DNA of 11,726 nucleotides, taken from positions 1-11,726 of the forward strand of contig DUAL01000281.1 of assembly GCA_012960835.1 (NCBI GenBank). Reading direction: 5' to 3'. Source of the DNA: Flavobacteriales bacterium. GTDB taxonomy: Bacteria > Bacteroidota > Bacteroidia > Flavobacteriales > BACL11. The notes below the pieces were generated by a model. That model ran no database searches. It had not been told where the DNA came from and saw only the letters and a list, made by a program, of their open reading frames with translations. Position numbers and translations under genes: made by a program. Position 1 is the first letter of the stretch, and each line of letters opens with the position of its first letter. Shown here in pieces: positions 1 to 5,122 of the stretch.

Positions 1-268
1 CATCATATTCATTTGCCTCAATAGCCCTTTCTAAATCGTCCAGAATTGGCAGTAAAATAGTCATTATGTCCTGCCCGGCAGTTGCGAAAAGCTCTATCCT
101 TTCTTTTGCATTTCTCTTTCTGAAATTATCAAATTCGGCAATCAGCCGCAAATTTTTATCTTTTTCAATAGCTAAAAATTCTTCAACAGTTAACTGTTTT
201 TCTTCCTGGTTTTCTATTTTTTCAGCTTCTTGCTTTATACTATCTTTTGCTTTCTTTTTCTTACTCAT
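1..268 (-). CDS. grpE: GrpE, DnaK nucleotide-exchange factor (N-terminal part; cut by window edge)
   Basis: Only the first 89 codons are present; the rest lies left of position 1. GrpE is the cytoplasmic nucleotide-exchange factor that releases ADP from DnaK in the Hsp70 cycle. Visible: a charged Lys/Glu-rich N-terminus of about 30 residues, then the family core with LRLIAEFDNFRKRNAKER near residues 40-57 and TILLPILDDLERAIEANE near 69-86, both characteristic of the GrpE long helix and the start of the head. The ATG at 268..266 is the natural start; a purine-rich AAAGGA sits about 12 nt upstream, though Bacteroidota depend little on Shine-Dalgarno pairing. It lies 79 nt downstream of the TlpA-like gene on the same strand, and no TAnnTTTG element was seen in the gap, so read-through is possible. 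dnaJ commonly follows grpE in this phylum, but that would be outside the window. Confidence 0.93.
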   Translation of the reverse strand, partial: MSKKKKAKDSIKQEAEKIENQEEKQLTVEEFLAIEKDKNLRLIAEFDNFRKRNAKERIELFATAGQDIMTILLPILDDLERAIEANEYD

Positions 269-347
269 GTTTATATTTTTTCCTTTGGTAAGGATTAGTT
301 GCAATTACTTTGCCAATGCTTTCATTTAGACAATTTGTCAGTAAAGA

Positions 348-863
348 TTATTTGATTAATGCAACTGCTAAGAATTTGTGCAATGCCTGACCTTTCAAAT
401 TTTTGGCAACAATAATTCCTTTTCCATCAATCAGCACATTACTCGGAATAGAACGAATGCCATATTTTTGTGAACCTGCAGATTGCCAGCCACCCAAATC
501 AGAGACATGATATTCCCAGAAAAGCTGATCTTGATTAATGGCTTTTACCCATGCCTTTTGTTTGGAATCAAGCGATAAGCTATAAATCTCAAAGCCTTTT
601 CCGTGCTTGAAATTTTTCTTAGTATATTTTTGATAGGCACTCACCAGATTTGGGTTTTCTCTTCTACACGGTCCGCACCAGCTAGCCCAAAAATCAATCA
701 GCACCAATTTACCTTTCAAGCTAGATAATTTCAAGGTTTTTCCATTTGGGCTTTTGTATGCCAATGCCGGCGCTTTATCTCCAATATTTAAGCCTATTTC
801 TTGTGAGAAAGATGATGTAGCAATGAAGCAATTTAGTAGTGTAATAATGAATAGTTTTTTCAT
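348..863 (-). CDS. Secreted TlpA-like thioredoxin-fold protein (thiol-disulfide oxidoreductase)
   Basis: A 171-residue protein with an N-terminal signal peptide (MKKLF, hydrophobic stretch, likely cut near SFS-QE at residue 20), so probably periplasmic. The thioredoxin fold is shown by DFWASWCGPCRREN, with redox cysteines C63 and C66 in a CGPC motif, and by a cis-proline loop IRSIPSNVLID with P140. The pre-motif GDKAPALAYKSPNGK and LKGKLVLIDFWA are typical of the AhpC/TSA-Redoxin and TlpA families. Such proteins reduce or isomerise disulfides in exported proteins or assist cytochrome c maturation; the specific partner cannot be read from the sequence. It is 50 nt downstream of murA on the same strand. 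The gap contains TAATTTTTC, one base from a -7 element, so it may be co-transcribed with murA or have a weak promoter. Cys12 in the signal peptide does not sit in a convincing lipobox. Confidence 0.9.
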   Translation of the reverse strand: MKKLFIITLLNCFIATSSFSQEIGLNIGDKAPALAYKSPNGKTLKLSSLKGKLVLIDFWASWCGPCRRENPNLVSAYQKYTKKNFKHGKGFEIYSLSLDSKQKAWVKAINQDQLFWEYHVSDLGGWQSAGSQKYGIRSIPSNVLIDGKGIIVAKNLKGQALHKFLAVALIK

Positions 864-913
864 GAGATTGTTTGTGGTTAATTAGTTTGTGGAAAAATTA
901 GCACATTATCAAA

Positions 914-2221
914 TTAATCTAACCTAGTAATTTGTGCGCCAATGGCATTTAATCTGGTATCAATATTTTGATAGCCCCTATCAATTTGCTCTACATTATG
1001 GATAGTGCTTTCTCCATCAGCCGCAAGGGCAGCCAATAAAAGTGAAACTCCCGCTCTGATATCAGGGGAAGTCATAGTAGTAGGCTTGAACTTAAACTGA
1101 TGATTTAGTCCAATTACAGTTGCTCTGTGTGGATCGCAAAGAATAATTTGTGCTCCCATATCAATGAGTTTATCTACAAAGAAAAGTCGGGATTCAAACA
1201 TCTTTTGATGGATTAAAACACTTCCTTTTGCTTGGGAAGCCACCACCAAAATAATAGATAATAAATCAGGGGTAAAACCTGGCCATGGCGCATCAGAAAT
1301 AGTTAATATTGAACCGTCAATAAAAGATTTTATCTCATAACTTTCTTGAGCTGGAATATAAATATCATCTCCTTTTCTCTCCATTTTAATTCCCAATTTT
1401 GCAAAAACAGAAGGAATCAACCCTAAGTTTTCATAGCTCACATTTTTAATGGTAATCTCTGATTTTGTAATTGCGGCCAGTCCAATAAAAGAACCGATCT
1501 CAATCATGTCAGGCAAAATCCTGTGTGTGCAGCCACCTAAAATTTCAACTCCTTCAATGTGTAAAAGGTTAGAGCCAACTCCTGTAATTTTTGCCCCCAT
1601 AGAATTTAACATCTTACAGAGTTGTTGTAAGTAAGGTTCGCAAGCAGCATTGTAGATGCTTGTTTTTCCTTTTGCCATTACGGCTGTCATTACTATGTTG
1701 GCCGTTCCTGTTACTGATGCCTCATCCAGTAGCATATCTACTCCTTTCAGCTCATCTGCTGTAACTCTATAGAATTCCTCTTTGCTGTCATACACAAAAT
1801 TAGCACCCAATTTTTCAAAACCAATAAAGTGGGTGTCTAATCTTCTTCTTCCAATTTTATCGCCTCCTGGTCTTGGGATATATCCTTTGCCAAAACGAGC
1901 CAATAGCGGACCGACAATCATAATGGATCCTCTTATTCGGCTACTTTTCGTTTTGTAATCATCAGAAGAAAGATAATTAATATCTACATTATCGGCCTTA
2001 AAGCTGTAAGTAGTTTCATCTATTTTATTTACACTTACATTCAAATCGCGCAAAAGGTCAATCAGAATATTTACATCCCGAATGTTTGGTACATTTTTCA
2101 TGATTACTTCTTCAGGAGTAAGCAGTACTGCACAAAGCACTTGCAGGGCTTCATTTTTTGCTCCTTGTGGCTGTAAATCCCCCTTTAGTTTTAATCCTCC
2201 CTTTACTTTGAATGTAGTCAT
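914..2221 (-). CDS. murA: UDP-N-acetylglucosamine 1-carboxyvinyltransferase (MurA)
   Basis: A full-length, 435-residue cytoplasmic enzyme that transfers enolpyruvate from PEP to UDP-GlcNAc, the first committed step of peptidoglycan synthesis. It has the two-domain EPSP-synthase-like fold. Visible landmarks are GAKNEAL with K22 and N23, RIRGSIMIVGPLLARFG around residues 95-111, the catalytic loop PGGDKIGRRRLDTH (residues 118-131), a TPD motif with the catalytic-base aspartate at D319, and TSPDIRAG with R389. The key residue usually written Cys115 (E. coli numbering, in GGCAIGARPVD) is Asp here (D121). Cys-to-Asp at this site is known to make MurA insensitive to fosfomycin while keeping activity. 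The ATG directly abuts the stop of the DUF4290 gene (TAA then ATG, no spacer), which suggests translational coupling. Confidence 0.97.
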   Translation of the reverse strand: MTTFKVKGGLKLKGDLQPQGAKNEALQVLCAVLLTPEEVIMKNVPNIRDVNILIDLLRDLNVSVNKIDETTYSFKADNVDINYLSSDDYKTKSSRIRGSIMIVGPLLARFGKGYIPRPGGDKIGRRRLDTHFIGFEKLGANFVYDSKEEFYRVTADELKGVDMLLDEASVTGTANIVMTAVMAKGKTSIYNAACEPYLQQLCKMLNSMGAKITGVGSNLLHIEGVEILGGCTHRILPDMIEIGSFIGLAAITKSEITIKNVSYENLGLIPSVFAKLGIKMERKGDDIYIPAQESYEIKSFIDGSILTISDAPWPGFTPDLLSIILVVASQAKGSVLIHQKMFESRLFFVDKLIDMGAQIILCDPHRATVIGLNHQFKFKPTTMTSPDIRAGVSLLLAALAADGESTIHNVEQIDRGYQNIDTRLNAIGAQITRLD

Positions 2222-2842
2222 TTATCTTCTTTTCGGACCTCTGTGTTTGTAGTTTTTCCCTTTCTTTTTAAGCTTTTTGTAAGTTCTTGGTTTCTGAATA
2301 TCCTTATCATCAATCAACTTAAAATCAATATGTGTTTTCACTTTACCTTCTGATAACTGATTAAGATGTTTTAATATTGTATCATCATCCACAAATGCTT
2401 TGTTCCAGCAGATGTAATCCTTTTTCATATGATTAGCAATCATTCCAGCCATGGTTTCTTTCAGCTCTCCATCTTCCATTTGTATAGCATAAGCTACCAT
2501 CTTTTCAATATTCACGCCATAAAAGGGAAAACGAATTTTTTGTTTCGGATAAGACATTTTTTCCGGTCTTGCTGCCAATTTTACTCTTTCCGGTTTTGGG
2601 TATGGTGACTGCACATCTATCTTAAAATCCGACATAATAAAAAGATGGTCCCAAAGTTTGTGGGTAAAATCTTTGATGTCTCTTAGATGCGGATTTTTTT
2701 GTCCCATAAAAGCTATAATGGCATTCACGCATTTTTGTTGTTCCGTCTTATCTTTCAGATTTGTAGCGTGTGCAATCATTTTTTGCACATGTCTTCCGTA
2801 TTCTGGTATAATAAGATGCTCTCTTTCGGTATTGTATTCCAT
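2222..2842 (-). CDS. DUF4290 family protein, function unknown
   Basis: A 206-residue soluble protein with no signal peptide or membrane segment, recognised as DUF4290 by its opening MEYNTEREHLIIPEYGRHVQ, a hallmark of this Bacteroidota family. Two halves look related: residues 12-31 (P, Y, G, KM, A and A conserved) realign with residues 105-124 at 8 of 20 identical positions plus several conservative changes, suggesting an internal duplication of a helical unit. The last 20 or so residues are strongly basic and Lys/Arg-rich (KKLKKKGKNYKHRGPKRR), which could bind nucleic acid or another anionic partner; that is inference. It is the first gene of the unit with murA and has a -7 promoter element 20 nt before the ATG. 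No function is established to my knowledge. The link to cell-wall synthesis rests on gene order only. Confidence 0.9.
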   Translation of the reverse strand: MEYNTEREHLIIPEYGRHVQKMIAHATNLKDKTEQQKCVNAIIAFMGQKNPHLRDIKDFTHKLWDHLFIMSDFKIDVQSPYPKPERVKLAARPEKMSYPKQKIRFPFYGVNIEKMVAYAIQMEDGELKETMAGMIANHMKKDYICWNKAFVDDDTILKHLNQLSEGKVKTHIDFKLIDDKDIQKPRTYKKLKKKGKNYKHRGPKRR

Positions 2843-2861
2843 AAAAATAATTTTGTGTCGG

Positions 2862-2869
2862 CAAAAATA
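2862..2869 (-). promoter_or_regulatory. Promoter -7 element for the DUF4290-murA unit
   Basis: On the minus strand this reads TATTTTTG, a match to the Bacteroidota -7 consensus TAnnTTTG. It is followed by a 19-nt leader (CGACACAAAATTATTTTT preceded by one C) and then the ATG at 2842. The expected -33 TTTG is not visible, because the region upstream is occupied by the 7-bp repeat array at 2875-2909. The element, the TTTAC before it and the leader after it are nearly identical to the promoter at 11692-11726. Confidence 0.7.
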
Positions 2870-2874
2870 GTAAA

Positions 2875-2909
2875 TAGTTATTAGTTAATGGTTATTGGTT
2901 GTTAGTTAT
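2875..2909. repeat. Degenerate 7-bp tandem array (five units)
   Basis: On the plus strand, five back-to-back heptamers with no slippage: TAGTTAT, TAGTTAA, TGGTTAT, TGGTTGT, TAGTTAT. A decayed sixth (TAGCCAA) follows. Read in the direction of DUF4290 transcription the unit is ATAAC[TC]A. The array ends 5 nt (TTTAC) before the -7 element of the DUF4290 promoter, so it covers the position where a -33 element would be. Confidence 0.75.
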
Positions 2910-2960
2910 TAGCCAACAGACCATAGTAAAACAAATTTAACTCTTTCTAGAGGGTGGGGG

Positions 2961-2980
2961 ATTGTTACATTGTGTAATTG
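2961..2980 (-). repeat. Degenerate 8-bp tandem repeat, CAATGTAA family
   Basis: Read on the minus strand this is CAATTACA, CAATGTAA, then CAAT, that is two and a half 8-bp units. The 12-mer CAATGTAACAAT spanning the last junction recurs on the plus strand at 10647-10658, in the gap after mgtE, inside a longer array of the same unit. It lies 45 nt beyond the protease stop codon and contains no gene. Confidence 0.55.
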
Positions 2981-2990
2981 TAATATTTTC

Positions 2991-3027
2991 TAACGGTGAA
3001 CCATGAACTATCAACTGACCACCGTTA
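2991..3027. repeat. Heptad array and 8-bp inverted repeat at the protease stop codon
   Basis: Positions 2996-3023 hold four 7-bp units on the plus strand (GTGAACC, ATGAACT, ATCAACT, GACCACC). In a shifted register these resemble the reverse complement of the array at 2875-2909. The outer edges form a perfect 8-bp inverted repeat, TAACGGTG at 2991-2998 against CACCGTTA at 3020-3027, with a 21-nt spacer. The right arm includes the protease stop codon. A hairpin would form in the 3' end of the protease mRNA, but no T-run follows on the minus strand, so it is not a convincing intrinsic terminator; it may act as a 3' stabiliser. Confidence 0.5.
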
Positions 3028-4155
3028 CGGTATTCTGATTTTCTTCTCCACACTTCCATCATCAAATATATAGAATAGAGCTTTATTAAATTGCAGTGAA
3101 TTTGTCACCTCTTTCCCTAAAATATCCACAATTTTTATAAGTGTTCTTTCAGTTGTATTTACCTCATCAATAAAGGTAGTGCCGCTACCACAAAGATTAT
3201 GATTCAACAAATTTTGCCTTGATTGATTAATTGCCGCAATCATTCTTGTTTTTTGTCCTTGAGTAAACATATTCATACAGCCATCATTGGAATAATCCAT
3301 ATAGTTCATGAACATATCCCCATTCGAATTGGTGGTATTACAAGAGTTCGCATTATGCGGGAAAGCCTGACAACCATAATTTTCTTCTTCTTGTGTTGGG
3401 GTGTCATTTACATTATCGTTTCCGCAACTTCCCCATCCGCTACCCCATAAATGTTCTAAATTGAGCCAATGCCCTACTTCATGAGTTGTAGTTCTACCTT
3501 TATTATAAGGCGACTGCACAGTACCTTGAGTTCCAAAATAATTATAACCAATCACTACTCCATCATCTGAACCAATATTCCCAAAAGGAGGTGTTGCATA
3601 ACCTAAAAGGCTACTTCCTAAATTACAAACCCAAATGTTCAAATAATCATCATTTGGCCAAGCATCTTTCCCGCCACTAGAGGCATCTTTAACAGGATCC
3701 CCTTGCATAGAAAAAGAACTTTGAGAGGTTTGTGTCCTAGTAATGCCATTGGTGTTATTTCCGTTTGGATCTGTACTTGTCAAGCAAAACTCAATCTCGC
3801 AATCTGCCGCAATACTTTGCCAGACGCTTGGTGTCATTATTACATCAATATTTGTTCTTCTGTAATCTTTATTCAATACATCAATTTGTGATTGTACTTG
3901 TGCATCTGTTATGTTTTGTTGAGGGGAGGCATAAACTATATGCACTACAACCGGAATGGTAATGATTGTTTTTTGTTGATAATCAGGATTTTCCTTTATC
4001 CACTTTTGAATATCTTTTTCTAATTTTGCTCTTTTAGTTGCAATTTCAGGTTTACTGTTTTCAAGCATTTGTAAATACTGAGTTGTTCCACATCTTTCTT
4101 GTGCAAACATTGTTGAAGTAGAAAGTAAAATAATGAGGATAAATAGTCGTTTCAT
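3025..4155 (-). CDS. Secreted M43 (pappalysin-like) zinc metalloprotease with T9SS-like C-terminal tail
   Basis: A 376-residue exported protein. MKRLFILIILLSTSTMFAQ is a clear signal peptide cut near residue 19. The zinc site is HEVGHWLNLEH (residues 225-235), giving H225, H229 and H235 as ligands and E226 as the general base. The Met-turn lies in MFMNYMDY (281-288). Paired cysteines around C244, C261, C272 and C293 fit the M43B cytophagalysin/ulilysin group. The last 40 or so residues (LIKIVDILGKEV near 339-350, FYIFDDGSVEKK near 361-372) resemble the C-terminal part of a type A T9SS sorting domain, which would direct export through the outer membrane. The usual N-terminal half of that domain (the YPNPS-like strand) is missing. 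The gene stands alone, with its own -7 element 20 nt upstream. Its substrate is unknown. Confidence 0.92.
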   Translation of the reverse strand: MKRLFILIILLSTSTMFAQERCGTTQYLQMLENSKPEIATKRAKLEKDIQKWIKENPDYQQKTIITIPVVVHIVYASPQQNITDAQVQSQIDVLNKDYRRTNIDVIMTPSVWQSIAADCEIEFCLTSTDPNGNNTNGITRTQTSQSSFSMQGDPVKDASSGGKDAWPNDDYLNIWVCNLGSSLLGYATPPFGNIGSDDGVVIGYNYFGTQGTVQSPYNKGRTTTHEVGHWLNLEHLWGSGWGSCGNDNVNDTPTQEEENYGCQAFPHNANSCNTTNSNGDMFMNYMDYSNDGCMNMFTQGQKTRMIAAINQSRQNLLNHNLCGSGTTFIDEVNTTERTLIKIVDILGKEVTNSLQFNKALFYIFDDGSVEKKIRIP

Positions 4156-4174
4156 TTGGGGGTTAAATTTTCCA

Positions 4175-4182
4175 CAAAATTA
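4175..4182 (-). promoter_or_regulatory. Promoter -7 element for the metalloprotease gene
   Basis: On the minus strand this is TAATTTTG, an exact match to TAnnTTTG, with 19 nt between it and the ATG at 4155. The nearest upstream TTTG on that strand is at 4210..4207, a 24-nt spacing and longer than the usual 19-21, so the -33 element is weak or absent. It lies in the divergent gap shared with rplU. Confidence 0.6.
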
Positions 4183-4252
4183 CTCAAAGAGTTTGTATTA
4201 ATTGCACAAACAAAAAATAAATCTTATTTGCTCAAAAAACTCTTGCTTTCTT

Positions 4253-4284
4253 TTTGTTAGAATGGATTAGTTTTTATAAATTTG
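4253..4284 (+). promoter_or_regulatory. Promoter for rplU-rpmA (TTTG / N20 / TAAATTTG)
   Basis: This is the best promoter in the window. The -33 TTTG is at 4253-4256, there is a 20-nt spacer, and the -7 TAAATTTG is at 4277-4284. It matches the Bacteroidota primary-sigma pattern in both boxes and in spacing. Transcription would start a few bases after the -7 box, near 4290, leaving a leader of roughly 20 nt before the rplU ATG. Confidence 0.82.
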
Positions 4285-4309
4285 CAGCCCATTTTGAAAA
4301 TAAAAAATA

Positions 4310-4756
4310 ATGTACGCAATAGTTGAAATAGCAGGACAGCAGTTTAAGGTAGAGAAAGATCAGCAGATTTTTGTTCACCGATTGGACTCAAAAGAAGGAG
4401 AAAAAGTAATATTTGACAATGTTCTTTTAATAGAAACCGGTGGAAAAGTAAAAGTTGGTGCCCCTAATGTAAGTGGTGCAAAAGTAACGGCAAAGGTTTT
4501 AGAGCACCTCAAAGGTGATAAAGTAATTGTCTTTAAAAAGAAAAGAAGAAAAGGATACCGAGTAAAAAATGGTCACCGACAATATCTTACCAAAATTGAA
4601 ATACAAAAGATAGACGAAAAAGCAACTGTAAAAAAAGCAGTGGAAAAGAAAGAAGCAAAGCCAAAAGCTAAAAAAGCTACCGCAAAGAAAACTACTGCTA
4701 AAAAAACTACAACAAAGAAAACAGCCGCAAAAAAGACAATCAAAAAAGCGGAATAA
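4310..4756 (+). CDS. rplU: 50S ribosomal protein L21 with Lys/Ala-rich C-terminal extension
   Basis: A large-subunit ribosomal protein that binds 23S rRNA. Residues 1 to about 102 are a complete L21: MYAIVEIAGQQFKVEKDQ at the start, then GAKVTAKVLEHLKGDKVIVFKKKRRKGYRVKNGHRQ, including the basic rRNA-binding segment, and a closing LTKIEIQKI. L21 normally stops at about this length. Here about 46 more residues follow, made almost only of Lys, Ala and Thr in AKKT-like units (for example ATAKKTTAKKTTTKKTAAKK), resembling the low-complexity tails of histone H1-like proteins. The reading frame is clean and the stop is 20 nt before rpmA, so this is a real extension rather than a frameshift. First gene of the rplU-rpmA operon. 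Confidence 0.96.
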   Translation: MYAIVEIAGQQFKVEKDQQIFVHRLDSKEGEKVIFDNVLLIETGGKVKVGAPNVSGAKVTAKVLEHLKGDKVIVFKKKRRKGYRVKNGHRQYLTKIEIQKIDEKATVKKAVEKKEAKPKAKKATAKKTTAKKTTTKKTAAKKTIKKAE

Positions 4757-4776
4757 ACAAATAAAACCTTAAAGTT

Positions 4777-5031
4777 ATGGCACATAAGAAAGGAGCTGGA
4801 AGTAGTAAAAACGGAAGAGAGTCGCACAGTAAACGACTTGGCGTAAAGATTTTTGGAGGACAAGCAATTATTGCCGGCAATATTATTGTTCGCCAAAGAG
4901 GAACCGTTCATAATCCGGGCGAAAATGTTGGTTTGGGTAAAGATCATACCCTATTTGCACTTACTGATGGTAGAGTAAAATTCACCAAAAAAAGAAATAA
5001 CAAATCTTATGTTTCGGTAATACCAAACTAG
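4777..5031 (+). CDS. rpmA: 50S ribosomal protein L27
   Basis: An 84-residue ribosomal protein whose N-terminus reaches the peptidyl-transferase centre. It is recognised by MAHKKGAGSSKNGRES, SKRLGVKIFGGQ, AGNIIVRQRGT, GENVGLGKDHTLFAL and DGRVKF. The length is normal for the family. The protein starts directly with MAHKKG, so there is no cleavable N-terminal extension of the Firmicutes type. It follows rplU by 20 nt in the standard rplU-rpmA arrangement and ends 28 nt before a strong hairpin terminator. Confidence 0.97.
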   Translation: MAHKKGAGSSKNGRESHSKRLGVKIFGGQAIIAGNIIVRQRGTVHNPGENVGLGKDHTLFALTDGRVKFTKKRNNKSYVSVIPN

Positions 5032-5059
5032 GAAAGTTTACATAAATAGAATAGAAAAG

Positions 5060-5087
5060 AACTCTTGACCTTGTCAAGAGTTTTTTT
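5060..5087 (+). terminator. Rho-independent terminator after rplU-rpmA
   Basis: A perfect 10-bp stem, AACTCTTGAC (5060-5069) against GTCAAGAGTT (5073-5082), with a 3-nt loop CTT and a run of seven T starting at 5081. It is the strongest hairpin seen in the window. It isolates the ribosomal-protein operon from serS, whose -7 element begins only 3 nt later. Confidence 0.9.
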
Positions 5088-5090
5088 ATG

Positions 5091-5098
5091 TAAATTTG
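5091..5098 (+). promoter_or_regulatory. Promoter -7 element for the serS-mgtE operon
   Basis: TAAATTTG matches TAnnTTTG exactly and has the same core as the rplU -7 box. The ATG of serS follows 24 nt later. The -33 position falls inside the terminator stem (5060-5082) and no good TTTG is present, so the terminator and promoter physically overlap. Confidence 0.65.
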
Positions 5099-5122
5099 TT
5101 TCCGATTTATAAAAAAATAAAA

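Noticed and set aside
66..329. Plus-strand open frame of 87 codons at the left edge
   Set aside because: It is antisense to the clear grpE coding region on the minus strand and its translation has no family resemblance.
318..348. Small palindrome GACAAATTGTC after the TlpA-like gene, considered as a terminator or heat-shock operator for grpE
   Set aside because: The stem is only five pairs, there is no T-run, and it does not resemble CIRCE.
2932..2939. TAAATTTG on the minus strand, a possible distal promoter for DUF4290
   Set aside because: No TTTG at 19-21 nt upstream, and about 90 nt from the ATG with a better-placed -7 box in between; such a motif can occur by chance in AT-rich DNA.
2941..2990. 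G-rich stretch AGGGTGGGGG considered as a structured or G-quadruplex element
   Set aside because: It lacks four separated G-runs, so no quadruplex pattern is present.
4573..4947. Minus-strand 124-codon open frame rich in Phe, Ala and Val
   Set aside because: It is the complement of the Lys/Ala-rich rplU tail and rpmA; its composition is explained by those codons.
5096..5122. TTG start giving SerRS nine extra N-terminal residues
   Set aside because: The TTG lies inside the -7 promoter box, while the ATG at 5123 yields the standard SerRS N-terminus.
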